DNA from: Psychromonas sp. L1A2
GTDB taxonomy: Bacteria; Pseudomonadota; Gammaproteobacteria; Enterobacterales; Psychromonadaceae
Assembly: GCF_009828855.1 (NCBI RefSeq)
Contig: NZ_WUAG01000001.1
Location: forward strand, 310,001 to 374,000
Direction: 5' to 3'
DNA: 64,000 nt
How positions within the stretch are numbered: the stretch's first letter is position 1; every line of letters begins with the position of its first letter. Below are positions 46,409-56,878 of the stretch, piece after piece. The notes below the pieces were generated by a model, which saw only the letters and a program-made list of their open reading frames with translations, was not told the origin of the DNA and searched no databases. Position numbers and translations under genes: made by a program.

Positions 46409-48412
46409 ATGCAATCTCTTACTTGGTATATTAAACGAATTCAAATGATGTCTGTTAGCGAGATCAAATGGCGAGTGACTTCCTTAAGTGATGCTTGGGT
46501 TGAACGAGCACGGGTTCAACTTAATAAAGTACCTAAAGCTGAATTTGTTGATTCCTATGATGCTGAATCTAGCTTTAAACCTGGGTTTAGTGTTTTTGAA
46601 GGGCAAGTCGATCATTATGACGAACAGTGGTTAACGCCTTTACTCACTCAAGCTGAGTCTATTATGGAGCATAAGCTTAGTTATTTTGATTTAAAAGATC
46701 ACCATTTAGAGTCGCCTATTAATTGGCATAAAGATCATAGTGCAGGTATTTATTCAAAACTTGGGCATATACTGTCAGTTAATTACCGAGATTTTGAAAA
46801 TAATGGCGATTGTAAATTAGTATGGGAACCAAATCGTCATCATCAGATGGTGGTGTTAGCGCGAGCATATAAAGTATCTGGTGATATTAAATACGCACAA
46901 GCAGCCGTAGAGCAAATGGCGCATTGGTTAGATGAAAACCCATACGGCAAAGGGATGAATTGGCGTAGCCCATTAGAGTTGGCTATTCGACTAATTAGCT
47001 GGGTATGGACAATCGATTTAATCAAAGATTCTGGATTATTTATCGGTGATTTTAAGCAAAGATTATTAGAAAGTGTTTTTTTACATTGTCGTGACGTGAG
47101 TGGGAAGTTTTCACAAGGTACTTCTGCAAATAATCATTTAGTGGGCGAAGCGGCAGGCGTTTATATTGCTGCTTGTTACTTTTCAATGCTTAAAGATGCC
47201 AAGCAATGGCAAGAGCAAAGTAAGAAAGTATTAGAAAAAGAAATACAAGCACAAACCTTTGCTGACGGCTGTACTAAAGAACATGCTTTTAGCTATCAGT
47301 TTTTTGTATTTCAATTTTACTTATTAACTGGTTTAACGGGGAAATGGAGTGATGATTCGTTTTCGCCTGCTTATTGGCAAACGCTTAATCGTTTAAGTCA
47401 TTTTATTGCAACTATTGCAGAAGGCGGTCAACATTACCCTATGTTAGGCGATCAAGATGATGGTTACGTTTTAGATCTTGGTGACGATGTGCATGATATC
47501 AATGCGTTGTGTGATGTCGTGAGTCATTTATATGATGACACCATCTTTACACAAGGTTTAAAGCAAACAAGTGAGTCTTCATTTTGGCTGTTTAATAACA
47601 GACAACAACCTCTTAATCAGATTAACCCAAATGAAAGAGAATTAAGCCCCGTCGCCTTTACTGACTCTGGGTATTATCTGTTACAAGCGGGTAAATTGAG
47701 TGATAAAAACCAGGCCAGTATTTTAATGGATGTCGCTGAATTAGGTTATACAGCAATCGCTGCTCATGGTCATGCTGATGCATTGAGTTGTGTTGTTCGT
47801 ATTAATCAACAGGATTTATTTGTTGATACAGGCACTTATGATTACTTTAGCTTTCCACAATGGCGTAACCATTTCCGAAAAACGAGAGCACATAATACTA
47901 TCGAGATTGATGGTCTTGACCAATCTGTAATGACAGGGCCCTTTATGTGGGAGTCACATGCTCAGTCTGTATGTTCAGTTTGGTCTCCTACTGAGTTTGG
48001 CGGTAAAATCATCGCTGAGCATGACGGTTACAAACGTTTAGGCTCTCCAGTAAATCATCAACGTAGTATCGATTTAGATGTGCAGAAAAAACAAATTAAT
48101 ATTGTAGATTCTTTAGCAACACAAGGTCAGCATGACGCTGTTATTTATTTCCACTTTTCAGAAGATTGTCAAAATATAGAAATCAAAGAAGGGATTTGTA
48201 CTTTAACGTTAGCTGATAATTTGGTGGTTATTAAATTACCTGAAAAAATGCAAGCGGCGTTAATTAAAGGTGAAGTATCAGATGATCAACAAACACCGTC
48301 ATTAGGGTGGTTGAGTCGTGGATATCATCAAAAAGTGCCGATTACTACCTTAGCGTTATCTGCACATATCAGTGAAGATAAAGAGTTCATTACCGCTATC
48401 TCTTGGAGTTAG
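46409..48412 (+). CDS. Heparinase II/III family protein (alginate-lyase-like)
   Basis: 667 residues. The N-terminal (alpha/alpha) toroid domain (about 1-360) has PNRHHQMVVLARAYKVSGD, NPYGKGMNWRSPLELAIRLI and ANNHLVGEAAGVYIAACYF, and the C-terminal beta-sandwich heparinase domain has DVAELGYTAIAAHGHADALS, LFVDTGTYDYF and FRKTRAHNTIEIDG. These match heparinase II/III-like proteins encoded in exosortase EPS loci. It may cleave or edit the acidic polymer during export. No clear signal peptide is visible, which is odd for a lyase acting outside the cytoplasm. It is 23 bases after xrtA and closes the EPS block. Confidence 0.88.
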   Translation: MQSLTWYIKRIQMMSVSEIKWRVTSLSDAWVERARVQLNKVPKAEFVDSYDAESSFKPGFSVFEGQVDHYDEQWLTPLLTQAESIMEHKLSYFDLKDHHLESPINWHKDHSAGIYSKLGHILSVNYRDFENNGDCKLVWEPNRHHQMVVLARAYKVSGDIKYAQAAVEQMAHWLDENPYGKGMNWRSPLELAIRLISWVWTIDLIKDSGLFIGDFKQRLLESVFLHCRDVSGKFSQGTSANNHLVGEAAGVYIAACYFSMLKDAKQWQEQSKKVLEKEIQAQTFADGCTKEHAFSYQFFVFQFYLLTGLTGKWSDDSFSPAYWQTLNRLSHFIATIAEGGQHYPMLGDQDDGYVLDLGDDVHDINALCDVVSHLYDDTIFTQGLKQTSESSFWLFNNRQQPLNQINPNERELSPVAFTDSGYYLLQAGKLSDKNQASILMDVAELGYTAIAAHGHADALSCVVRINQQDLFVDTGTYDYFSFPQWRNHFRKTRAHNTIEIDGLDQSVMTGPFMWESHAQSVCSVWSPTEFGGKIIAEHDGYKRLGSPVNHQRSIDLDVQKKQINIVDSLATQGQHDAVIYFHFSEDCQNIEIKEGICTLTLADNLVVIKLPEKMQAALIKGEVSDDQQTPSLGWLSRGYHQKVPITTLALSAHISEDKEFITAISWS

Positions 48413-48434
48413 TGTTTACTTATAAGTGTGAAAG

Positions 48435-48459
48435 CTAATTTGAAAGATTAGACATTTTT
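48435..48459 (+). terminator. Possible weak terminator after the heparinase-like gene
   Basis: CTAATTT pairs with AGATTAG (one wobble) across three bases, followed by ACATTTTT. The stem is AT-rich and short, so confidence is low. Confidence 0.35.
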
Positions 48460-48503
48460 AAACGTTAAATATTAATAAAGTGGCTAAAAGTGCCTTTCAA
48501 ATA

Positions 48504-49622
48504 CTACATCTTTTGAGGTTTAAAATATTTACCCGTTGGCCAAATAGTCATTAATCTAAACAATACGTTTTTGATTTTATTTGGCCAAATAAGTAAATTT
48601 TGACCTTCTCGTTTTTGTGCTAACCAACGTCTTTTATGATTAGTATATACGCCTAAAAAGTCATAATCAGTGAGTTGTTCTTTTAAACATTGTTGAAAAA
48701 CATGATAACGTAATACCTGCCCCACACCATTCTGAAAATCAGCATTAAATCCTTCTTGTAATGCAAAAAATTGATCTTGGTAAACGTAACCGATTTGCAT
48801 TGCTTGCGTGACACCTCCACATTGTAATTTTGCTAATCGCAACCAACCTTGCTGCAGTGCTTTAGCTGCAAAGTCTTGATAAAAAGCGGCCATCTCAGGG
48901 CGTCTTTCAAATGAGCCTTGTAAGCCTACATTTTGCCAACGTAAATTATGCAATTCAAATAGTCGATTTAACTCTTTTTCAAGTAATGATGGATCATCAC
49001 AAAAGCTCACCTGCCAATCACCTTGTCGACTTAAATAGTTTTGTGTTTGTTTTATATTGGAGCGTAAACTTTTAGAGAGCGAAGGCAAGATTTGCTCTGA
49101 CACGTTTTTGAGTTCAGTATTTGCAAATTCTACAGCGCGAGATTTCATATTGAGCTGCGGCGTTTTTTGTAGTGAAGTCAGTAACGTTTCCCCTCCTTTA
49201 CTCCAGCTGGCAACATTGCTATACCAAATAAGATCCCAGTGTGATGCTTGATCGCTAGTTAATAAGGTTGACCACAGCAAAGTTTTTAATTCAATTGTCT
49301 GTTCTTGTTTGACGATAAAATTAGAATATTCAGACCCGATACCTTGATCTCCAGCAAACCTTAATACTTGATAAGTGAAAAATTTGAATAAGCTATAAGG
49401 TTGAATATAAAAGGGAGCAATAGCGATAACTTGCTGTGCTCGTTTTAGTACTACAAAAAATGGCTTGGTGTTAGGTGAGCAAGTCTTCTTCCAACTCTCT
49501 ATCCATTGCCATGTTAAGAAAATATTATCAGCATCAGATTGTTGTAATAATGGGTTCCAATCTTCCTTTAGTTTTTCTATTTCAGACCATGACGTCATAA
49601 TATGGGGAGTAATTGTCTGCAT
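48504..49622 (-). CDS. GNAT/FemAB-like acetyltransferase (BioF2-like, CelD/BcsL type)
   Basis: About 372 residues. It has the Acetyltransf_6 pattern of FemAB/CelD-type proteins: an early SEIEKLKEDWNPLLQQSDADN followed by FLTWQWIESWKKT, then LSKSLRSNIKQTQNYLSRQG, FELHNLRWQNVGLQGSF and the C-terminal GFNADFQNGVGQVLRYHVFQ. Related proteins accompany XrtA EPS loci, so it may modify the polymer or a lipid intermediate, but it is encoded convergently with the heparinase gene and could belong elsewhere. Start choice between ATG 49622 and GTG 49637 is unsettled. Confidence 0.75.
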   Translation of the reverse strand: MQTITPHIMTSWSEIEKLKEDWNPLLQQSDADNIFLTWQWIESWKKTCSPNTKPFFVVLKRAQQVIAIAPFYIQPYSLFKFFTYQVLRFAGDQGIGSEYSNFIVKQEQTIELKTLLWSTLLTSDQASHWDLIWYSNVASWSKGGETLLTSLQKTPQLNMKSRAVEFANTELKNVSEQILPSLSKSLRSNIKQTQNYLSRQGDWQVSFCDDPSLLEKELNRLFELHNLRWQNVGLQGSFERRPEMAAFYQDFAAKALQQGWLRLAKLQCGGVTQAMQIGYVYQDQFFALQEGFNADFQNGVGQVLRYHVFQQCLKEQLTDYDFLGVYTNHKRRWLAQKREGQNLLIWPNKIKNVLFRLMTIWPTGKYFKPQKM

Positions 49623-49825
49623 ATTGATATTAAACACCTTTGGTTATGAACGTTAGTAGAGAGAACTAAATAAATGATTTCTGAGCTTTATTGTAAAACA
49701 AAGTACGATAATTTAGGTGTTAATTTGATTAAAACTGCATTTATTTAACCACTATCGCTTAATCGCATGATCTATTATTTTGCTATGCTATTATGTTTTC
49801 ACTATTAATTGTCAATGAGAGTAAA

Positions 49826-50893
49826 ATGACTACGCAAACAAATGAAAATATTCACATCGAATCAGAAACCGTTTTAATCACACCTGCAGAGCTTAAAGCG
49901 TCTTTGCCCGCTTCTGATAGTGTGTATCAATTCATTAACGAATCTCGTCAAACTATATCTAATATCGTGCACAAAAAAGACCCTCGTTTTTTAGTGATCT
50001 GCGGTCCTTGTTCAATTCATGATATCGAAGCTGCTAAAGATTATGCAACGCGTTTGAAAGAGTTACGTGATCAATATAAAGATACTTTATATATTGTAAT
50101 GCGAGTTTATTTTGAAAAACCACGTACCACTGTTGGTTGGAAAGGTTTAATTAACGACCCTCATATGGATGATTCATTCGATATCGAAACAGGTCTTAAA
50201 AGAGCACGTGAATTATTGTTATGGATTGCTGAACTAGGTTTACCTATTGCTACTGAAGCATTAGATCCAATTAGCCCACAATACATCGGTGATTTATTTA
50301 GTTGGGCTGCAATCGGCGCTCGTACTACAGAATCACAAACACACCGTGAAATGGCGAGTGGCTTATCAATGCCAGTTGGTTTTAAAAACGGTACTGACGG
50401 TAGCCTATCTACTGCAGTTAATGCAATGCAATCAGCTTCTGCACCACATCGTTTTATGGGCATTAATCAAGCAGGACAAAGTGCTTTATTACAAACTGCT
50501 GGTAATAAAGACGGTCACGTTATTTTACGTGGCGGCGGTGGTAAACCAAATTATGATTCAATCAATGTCGCATTAGCTGAGCAAGCTTTAGTTAAAGCTA
50601 AAATGGAAAGCATTCTTATTGTTGATTGTAGCCATGAGAACTCTAATAAGAATCATGAACTACAGCCATTAGTAGCAAAAAATGTATTCCGCCAAGTAGT
50701 TGATGGCAATACATCTATCATCGGTATTATGCTAGAAAGTCATATTAATGCGGGTAACCAACCTGCGTCATTACCTGCTGATAAACTGCAATACGGTATG
50801 TCAGTAACGGATGCGTGTATTGATTGGCAAACGACCTGTGAATTATTAGAGCAAGCGGCCGTATTATTAAAAGATACTGTCCAGAATAAATAA
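49826..50893 (+). CDS. aroF: 3-deoxy-7-phosphoheptulonate synthase (DAHP synthase)
   Basis: 355 residues, the AroFGH type I length. It condenses phosphoenolpyruvate and erythrose 4-phosphate in the first step of aromatic amino acid synthesis. Visible family motifs are FLVICGPCSIHDIEAAKDYA, MRVYFEKPRTTVGWKGLIND, GARTTESQTHREMASG and ILIVDCSHENSNKNH. Linkage to tyrA ten bases downstream points to the tyrosine-regulated AroF form. ATG 49826 (MTTQTNENIH) is preferred to ATG 49793, which would add 11 residues. No clear TyrR box was found upstream. Confidence 0.93.
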   Translation: MTTQTNENIHIESETVLITPAELKASLPASDSVYQFINESRQTISNIVHKKDPRFLVICGPCSIHDIEAAKDYATRLKELRDQYKDTLYIVMRVYFEKPRTTVGWKGLINDPHMDDSFDIETGLKRARELLLWIAELGLPIATEALDPISPQYIGDLFSWAAIGARTTESQTHREMASGLSMPVGFKNGTDGSLSTAVNAMQSASAPHRFMGINQAGQSALLQTAGNKDGHVILRGGGGKPNYDSINVALAEQALVKAKMESILIVDCSHENSNKNHELQPLVAKNVFRQVVDGNTSIIGIMLESHINAGNQPASLPADKLQYGMSVTDACIDWQTTCELLEQAAVLLKDTVQNK

Positions 50894-50903
50894 GAAGTAA
50901 ATT

Positions 50904-52031
50904 ATGCCTTTAAGTAAATTAAGAGATCAGATTGATGCTGTAGATCAGCAAATAATTGATTTATTAGCTGAGCGTTTACGTCTAGTAGGTGAAGTCGGTG
51001 AAGTAAAAACTAAGCATGGCTTGCCTATTTATGTGCCTGAACGTGAAGCTGCGATGTTAGCTAAGCGCCGTGAAGAAGCTGAAAAGAAAGGCGTTCCTGC
51101 GAACCTGATTGAAGATATCTTACGTCGTACTATGCGTGAGTCATATGCTAGTGAAAATGAGACGGGTTTCAAAACAGTTAATCCTGCTATGAAACGTATT
51201 GTTATCATTGGTGGTAATGGTTTATTAGGTCAGCGTTTTGTTGAAATGTTTAAATTATCTGGTTATGACGTTGATATTTTAGGCCGAGCAAACTGGGATC
51301 AAGCTGAAGCAATTTGTAGTAAAGCGGGATTAGTTATTGTTGGTTCGCCAATTGATGTGACTGTTGATGTTATCAAACAACTTACTTTCTTACCTGACGA
51401 TTGTATTTTAACCGATATCACTAGCATCAAAGACGCTCCTTTAACTGAGATGTTAGCAGTACATAAAGGTCCTGTTGTCGGTTTACACCCTATGTTTGGT
51501 CCTGATATCTCAAGCTTTGCAAAACAAGTCATTGTTTACTGTGATGGGCGTAATCCTGAAAAATACCAATGGTTAATTGATCAAATGAAAATTTGGGGTG
51601 CACATTTATACCCTGTGGCAGCACCAACGCATGATGAGTCAATGACTTTGATTCAAGCATTACGTCACTTTACGAGCTTTGTTTACGGTGTGCATTTACA
51701 AGAAGTCGATGCAGACTTAGAACAGTTGTTAGACCTAAGTTCGCCTATTTATCGCTTAGAACTAGCAATGGTAGGGCGTTTATTTGCACAAGAGCCAGCT
51801 TTATATGCTGACATTATCTTATCGCAAAAAAATAACCTAACCATGATAAAGCGTTACCATAAACACTTTGCTGATGCGATTGAACTGTTAGAAAACAACA
51901 ATCGTGAAGAGTTTATTGCTCGCTTTAAGTCTGTGACGAATTGGATGGGAGATTACTCGGAGTTATTCTTAAATGAAAGTCGAGTAATGTTGCAACAAGT
52001 GCATGACAATCGCCATTACGAAGAGAAGTAA
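50904..52031 (+). CDS. tyrA: Bifunctional chorismate mutase/prephenate dehydrogenase (T-protein)
   Basis: 375 residues. The AroQ chorismate mutase domain (1-90) has [20 protein letters not shown] and [17 protein letters not shown]. The prephenate dehydrogenase domain (from about 98) has the NAD motif [15 protein letters not shown], then [16 protein letters not shown] with the catalytic His, and [17 protein letters not shown]. It converts chorismate to prephenate and on to 4-hydroxyphenylpyruvate for tyrosine. It is cotranscribed with aroF and ends at a strong terminator. Confidence 0.96.
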   Translation: MPLSKLRDQIDAVDQQIIDLLAERLRLVGEVGEVKTKHGLPIYVPEREAAMLAKRREEAEKKGVPANLIEDILRRTMRESYASENETGFKTVNPAMKRIVIIGGNGLLGQRFVEMFKLSGYDVDILGRANWDQAEAICSKAGLVIVGSPIDVTVDVIKQLTFLPDDCILTDITSIKDAPLTEMLAVHKGPVVGLHPMFGPDISSFAKQVIVYCDGRNPEKYQWLIDQMKIWGAHLYPVAAPTHDESMTLIQALRHFTSFVYGVHLQEVDADLEQLLDLSSPIYRLELAMVGRLFAQEPALYADIILSQKNNLTMIKRYHKHFADAIELLENNNREEFIARFKSVTNWMGDYSELFLNESRVMLQQVHDNRHYEEK

Positions 52032-52107
52032 TCTATTTATTTAGTGCTCTGTGAAGGGCACTTTATAACTACTTTCTCAAAGGTAGATCTTCGTAAAAAG
52101 CAGGATC

Positions 52108-52136
52108 AAAAAAGGAGGTTATTAACCTCCTTTTTT
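52108..52136. terminator. Bidirectional rho-independent terminator between tyrA and raiA
   Basis: A perfect 13-base inverted repeat (AAAAAAGGAGGTT / AACCTCCTTTTTT) with a three-base loop. It has a T run on both strands, so it can end both convergent transcripts. Confidence 0.93.
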
Positions 52137-52193
52137 CTTTACGAGCAGTTATTTATGAACCGTTATCTAAGTGCTCTAGTGAGTAGTAAATGA

Positions 52194-52604
52194 CTAAGCC
52201 ACAAACTCTTTATTTAATTTGATCTCAGCATCTGATTCAATTTCAATTTCTGGCTCTTCAATAGCCTCTCCTGAAATTTCTCCGTTACGACATAAGTCTT
52301 TACCATTATTTTTGGCACGGTTTGCTTCATCTTTATGGGTATGTTTATTTAGCTGACGTTCGATTTTTGAGAATAACTGATTGATTCCCACATATAAGTC
52401 GTCGTGCTCAGCGTGAGCAAAAACTTTACCGTTTGGAACGCCAATAGTACCTTCTATTTTTACGCCTTTAGGTTCTTTAGTGATAATGAAATGGGGATTG
52501 ATTAATGAAATTTGAAGTTTCTGTAGTTTCTCGAAACGTTCTTCTACTTTTGCGCGCATTGTGTCTGTGATAGTAATTTGTTTGCTAGTAATTTCAATTC
52601 TCAT
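52194..52604 (-). CDS. raiA: Ribosome-associated inhibitor RaiA (YfiA/HPF family)
   Basis: 136 residues from ATG 52604 (MRIEITSKQITITDTMRAKV). The beta-alpha-beta-beta-beta-alpha fold covers residues 1-95, with KEPKGVKIEGTIGVPNGKVF and DLYVGINQLFSKIERQLNKH. These proteins bind the decoding region of the 30S subunit and stabilise idle ribosomes under stress. The acidic C-terminal tail (EEPEIEIESDAEIKL) is longer than in short HPF, which favours RaiA. The neighbourhood with aroF-tyrA is shared with enterics. A good CRP site lies upstream. A longer ORF start at 52628 is less likely. Confidence 0.9.
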   Translation of the reverse strand: MRIEITSKQITITDTMRAKVEERFEKLQKLQISLINPHFIITKEPKGVKIEGTIGVPNGKVFAHAEHDDLYVGINQLFSKIERQLNKHTHKDEANRAKNNGKDLCRNGEISGEAIEEPEIEIESDAEIKLNKEFVA

Positions 52605-52646
52605 ATAGGACACCTTTTTGTTATACACTTTATCGTGTTCATTAAT

Positions 52647-52689
52647 AGATTAGGCTTTTCGAAGTGATTTACAAGTGATCTAGATCACA
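52647..52689 (-). promoter_or_regulatory. CRP site and -10 element for raiA
   Basis: AGTGATCTAGATCACA at 52674-52689 matches the CRP palindrome TGTGATCTAGATCACA at 15 of 16 positions. On the minus strand TAATCT (52652-52647) is a plausible -10 box; a start at 52640 would put the CRP site centre at exactly -41.5, the class II position. It could also serve the divergent yejA promoter. Confidence 0.7.
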
Positions 52690-52929
52690 TTAATTAAGCC
52701 TTTTAGATAAACAGATTTATTCTTTGAACTAGCTATATTTTCTTAAAAATATTTCAACTTTTACTTGTTGAATGCTACTAATTAGTCCATTTTAGTGGTG
52801 ATAAGTTCCGTGCTTTTTATTACTTCTTCTTTATATCTCCTTTTTATATTTAAAAACCTTTTATTAACTTAAGCATTTGTTATCTTTACTTCTCTTCTAT
52901 TTTTTAAGTCTGATTTGAGTTTTACTATT
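52690..52929. other. Upstream region of yejA
   Basis: About 240 AT-rich bases between the CRP site and yejA, with no ORF and no strong hairpin. The yejA promoter should lie here but I cannot point to it. Confidence 0.4.
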
Positions 52930-54747
52930 ATGAATATAATTAAGTGTATACGCATTTTGATATTTTGCGCTCTATTGCCAATAAGTTTCTTTGCTCATAG
53001 TGAATCTTGGCGTGATGCTATTAGTATGTATGGTGATCTCAAATATAAAAATAATTTTAAATATTTTGAATATGCGAACCCAGATGCACCTAAAGGAGGG
53101 GCTTTTAAACAAGCGAGTGTCGGTAGTTTTGATTCGTTAAATCCATTTATTGTGAAAGGTAACGCAGCCGCTGGTATCACGCGTATTTACGATACATTAT
53201 TAGAGCAATCTACCGATGAGCCTTTTAGCTTATATGCATTGGTTGCTGAAAAAGTAAAAGTTGCAGATGACTATAGTGCAGTTAGTTTTTTAATTAACCC
53301 TCATGCCAAATTTCATGATGGTGTAGCGATTACGGCAGACGATGTTAAGTTTAGTTTTGACTTGTTAGTGAATGAAGGGGCGCCGCACTTTCGCTCATAT
53401 TATTCAGGAGTTGAAAGAGTCACCGTAGACTCATTATTGAAAGTGACTTTTCATTTTAAAGAAATCGGTAATCGTGAATTACCTTTAATTATTGGGCAAA
53501 TCCCTATTTTATCAAAGCACTTTTGGGCAGATAAAGATTTTGCTAAAAGTGGTTTGGTGATTCCATTAGGTTCTGGGCCCTACCAAGTAAAAAACTTTGA
53601 TGCAGGTAAGCAAATTATATATGAGCGGGTTACTGATTATTGGGCAAAAGATCTTGCCGTGAATAAAGGTCGTCATAATTTCGAACAGATCATTATTGAT
53701 TATTATCGTGATGACGCTGTCGCATTCGAAGCGTTTAAATCGGGTGCTTTTGATTACCGATACGAAACCTCTTCAAAGCGCTGGTCTACTGGTTATGTTG
53801 GTGAGCAATTTAAGACTAATGACATTATATTAGAAACTATCGCGGATAAAAATCCTCAAGGTATGCAAGGTTTTTGGTTTAATTTACGTCGAGATAAATT
53901 TAAAGATCCTAAAGTACGAGAAGCGATCTCATTATTGTTTGATTTTGAATGGGCGAATAAGACCTTGTTTTATGGCGCTTATACACGCATAGATAGTTTT
54001 TATTCTGGATCTGAATTAGCAACTGAAATAAATATCAGTGAAGCAGAAAAGAAAATATTGTTACCTTATAAAGATCAACTTCCTGCATCTGTTTTTAAGC
54101 CGATAGAAAGTAATAAAACAGCAGGAAACGGCAATGTTAGAGAACAAATGCGACAAGCGGTTACATTATTGTCAGAGGCCGGTTACGAATTAAAAGACAG
54201 TAAAATGCAAAACAAACAGGGTGAGCAGTTAAACTTTGAATTTTTATTGTATAGCAAAGACTTTGAACGGGTTATTCACCCATTTCGTCGTAACCTTCAA
54301 CGGATAGGTATTAAAACTGATATTCGTTTAGTCGATGTGTCTCAATTTATTAATCGATTAAACAATTTTGAGTTTGATATGTTGTCATTACGTAAAGGTC
54401 AGTCTATTTCACCTGGCAATGAGCAAGCTTCTTTTTGGGGATGTGATACTGCCAATCAGGTTGGCACTTCAAATTGGGCTGGGATTTGTTCTTCAGCTAT
54501 TGATGAATTAACAAAACAATTAATAACCGCATCAACGCGAGAGCAGTTAGTGAATGTAACTAAAGCATTAGATCGTGTTTTATTATCTGAACATATAGTG
54601 ATCCCTCAATGGTATTTACCTGCCTATCGCATAGCCTATTGGGATAAGTTTTCTCGACCTAAAGTGTCGCCTTATTATGATATCGGCTTAGATACTTGGT
54701 GGAGCAAACAACCAGAAAAATCAGTTACTGAACAAGAGAGTCAATAA
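52930..54747 (+). CDS. yejA: ABC transporter periplasmic substrate-binding protein YejA
   Basis: 605 residues from ATG 52930 (a TTG at 52915 is also open). The signal peptide ends near FFAHSE (about residue 25). It is an SBP_bac_5 family peptide-binding protein: [20 protein letters not shown], then [24 protein letters not shown]-like and [20 protein letters not shown] regions match YejA. It delivers oligopeptides, and in enterics microcin C, to the YejBEF importer. The stop codon overlaps the yejB start. Confidence 0.92.
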   Translation: MNIIKCIRILIFCALLPISFFAHSESWRDAISMYGDLKYKNNFKYFEYANPDAPKGGAFKQASVGSFDSLNPFIVKGNAAAGITRIYDTLLEQSTDEPFSLYALVAEKVKVADDYSAVSFLINPHAKFHDGVAITADDVKFSFDLLVNEGAPHFRSYYSGVERVTVDSLLKVTFHFKEIGNRELPLIIGQIPILSKHFWADKDFAKSGLVIPLGSGPYQVKNFDAGKQIIYERVTDYWAKDLAVNKGRHNFEQIIIDYYRDDAVAFEAFKSGAFDYRYETSSKRWSTGYVGEQFKTNDIILETIADKNPQGMQGFWFNLRRDKFKDPKVREAISLLFDFEWANKTLFYGAYTRIDSFYSGSELATEINISEAEKKILLPYKDQLPASVFKPIESNKTAGNGNVREQMRQAVTLLSEAGYELKDSKMQNKQGEQLNFEFLLYSKDFERVIHPFRRNLQRIGIKTDIRLVDVSQFINRLNNFEFDMLSLRKGQSISPGNEQASFWGCDTANQVGTSNWAGICSSAIDELTKQLITASTREQLVNVTKALDRVLLSEHIVIPQWYLPAYRIAYWDKFSRPKVSPYYDIGLDTWWSKQPEKSVTEQESQ

Positions 54748-55829
54748 TGCACCAATACATTTTAAAAAGGCTGTTACTGATTATTCCAACCTTGATTGGC
54801 ATCATGACGCTCAACTTTTTTATTGTCCAAGTCGCCCCAGGCGGCCCTGTTGAACAAGCCATTGCCAAATATCAAGGTATTGATTCTGAAGCAACGTCTC
54901 GTGTGACGTCGAGTACGAATAGTGAGATAAAACAAAGCTCAAACAGCGGTAGTCAATATCGTGGTGCACAGGGAGTAGACCCTGAATATATCGCAAGATT
55001 AGAAAAGTTATATGGCTTTGATAAACCCCTCGTAGAACGTTACTTTTCAATGCTATGGCGTTATATTAACTTTGATTTTGGTGATAGTTTTTACCGAGAT
55101 AAGAGCGTAATTGATTTAATTTACGAAAAAATGCCAGTGTCTATTTCTTTAGGTTTATGGACGACGTTACTCGCTTATTTAATTTCTATTCCGCTAGGTA
55201 TAAAAAAAGCAACGGCGCACGGTACTAAATTTGATGTGTGGACCAGTACCATCGTTACCGTCGGTTATGCTATTCCTGCCTTTATTTTTGCGATTATTCT
55301 TGTGGTTTTATTTGCTGGTGGATCCTACGTTAGTTGGTTTCCATTACGAGGTTTAACGTCTGACAACTTTGATCAATTAACTTTATTTGGGCAAATAAAA
55401 GATTATTTTTGGCATTTAGTTTTACCAATATTAGCAAGTGTATTAGCAAGCTTTGCAACACTCACCATGTTAACTAAAAACTCCTTTCTAGATGAAATCA
55501 ATAAACAATACGTCATTACCGCTCGGGCTAAAGGTTGTTCTAAAAATCGTGTTTTATATGGGCACATATTCCGTAATGCAATGTTATTAGTCTTAGCGGG
55601 TTTACCTGCTGCGTTAATTGGTATTTTCTTTACTGGCTCAATGTTGATTGAAGTTATTTTCTCATTAGATGGATTAGGTTTGTTGAGTTTCGAATCGGTA
55701 ATAACGCGTGACTACCCGGTTATTTTTGGTTCTCTTTATATCTTCACTTTAGTCGGTTTAGTGCTTAAGTTAATCAGTGATGTTACCTATACCTTAATCG
55801 ATCCACGTATTACATTCGAGGGTCAATAA
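54747..55829 (+). CDS. yejB: ABC transporter permease YejB
   Basis: 360 residues with six membrane segments. The N-terminal [20 protein letters not shown] is the DppB/OppB-type start, and the permease EAA loop is [20 protein letters not shown]. The insertion after the first segment (about 40-85, rich in Ser and Thr) is typical of YejB. It overlaps yejA by one base and yejE by one base. Confidence 0.95.
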   Translation: MHQYILKRLLLIIPTLIGIMTLNFFIVQVAPGGPVEQAIAKYQGIDSEATSRVTSSTNSEIKQSSNSGSQYRGAQGVDPEYIARLEKLYGFDKPLVERYFSMLWRYINFDFGDSFYRDKSVIDLIYEKMPVSISLGLWTTLLAYLISIPLGIKKATAHGTKFDVWTSTIVTVGYAIPAFIFAIILVVLFAGGSYVSWFPLRGLTSDNFDQLTLFGQIKDYFWHLVLPILASVLASFATLTMLTKNSFLDEINKQYVITARAKGCSKNRVLYGHIFRNAMLLVLAGLPAALIGIFFTGSMLIEVIFSLDGLGLLSFESVITRDYPVIFGSLYIFTLVGLVLKLISDVTYTLIDPRITFEGQ

Positions 55830-56878
55830 TGTCGTTATTACTCACTTGGCAACGCATCAAAAAAAATCCAAGCAACCATCAACGATGGGCACAATTTAAA
55901 GCGAATAAACGTGGTTATTATTCATTATGGATTTTTAGTATTTTGTTTTTATTAAGCTTGATTGGGGAAGTCTGGGTAAATGACAAACCGATTATGGTGT
56001 CTTACCAATCGAACTGGTATTTTCCAATTGTACAAGATATTCCGGAAGATCAATTGGGTGGTGATTTTGATATCAACACGGATTATCGTGATCCTTATAT
56101 GGTCCAACAAATTAATAAAGAAGGGTGGATGATTTGGCCGCTCATCCCATTTTATTACGACTCCATTAATTATGAATTAACCAGTGCAGCACCTTCGGCG
56201 CCAGATGCAGTGAATTGGTTAGGAACAGATGACCAAGGGCGAGATGTAGTTGCTCGTTTGGTGTATGGTTTTCGTATTTCAGTTTTTTTTGCATTATCGC
56301 TCACCATAGTAAGCTCAATTATTGGCGTTATTGTCGGCGCCATACAAGGTTATTATGGCGGTAAAATTGATTTAATTGGTCAACGTTTACTAGAAATATG
56401 GGAAGGGTTGCCAATGCTCTTTATGTTGATTATTTTAGCGAGTTTTGTAGAGCCTACCTTCACTTGGTTATTAGGGTTAATGATTCTCTTTAGCTGGCCT
56501 AGTTTAGTGAGCGTGGTGCGTGCTGAGTTTTTGCGTGGGCGCCATTTAGAATATGTAAAAGCGGCAAAAGCGTTAGGTGTAAAAGACAGTAAAATTATGT
56601 TCAAACATATTCTCCCGAACGCAATGATTGCAACCTTAACCTTCATGCCTTATTTATTTACTGGAGCATTGACCACGTTAACGTCATTGGACTTTTTAGG
56701 CTTTGGGTTACCGCTGGGATCTGCTTCTTTAGGTGAAATGATTTCCCAAGGTAAAGAAAACTTACATGCGCCTTGGTTAGCCATTACTGCTTTTATCTCT
56801 TTATCGAGTATTTTAGTGTTATTAGTCTTTATTGGTGAAGCCGCGCGTGATGCTTTTGACCCGAGGAAAACATTATGA
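55829..56878 (+). CDS. yejE: ABC transporter permease YejE
   Basis: 349 residues with an N-terminal membrane segment, a periplasmic loop (about 50-130) that includes WLGTDDQGRDVVARLVYGFR, and five further segments. The EAA loop is EYVKAAKALGVKDSKIMFKH. It pairs with YejB to form the membrane pore. It overlaps yejF by four bases. Confidence 0.95.
   Translation: MSLLLTWQRIKKNPSNHQRWAQFKANKRGYYSLWIFSILFLLSLIGEVWVNDKPIMVSYQSNWYFPIVQDIPEDQLGGDFDINTDYRDPYMVQQINKEGWMIWPLIPFYYDSINYELTSAAPSAPDAVNWLGTDDQGRDVVARLVYGFRISVFFALSLTIVSSIIGVIVGAIQGYYGGKIDLIGQRLLEIWEGLPMLFMLIILASFVEPTFTWLLGLMILFSWPSLVSVVRAEFLRGRHLEYVKAAKALGVKDSKIMFKHILPNAMIATLTFMPYLFTGALTTLTSLDFLGFGLPLGSASLGEMISQGKENLHAPWLAITAFISLSSILVLLVFIGEAARDAFDPRKTL

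Noticed and set aside
49680-49720. TyrR-box-like TGTAAA half site upstream of aroF
   Set aside because: Only one half matches; the second half (TTTACA) is absent.
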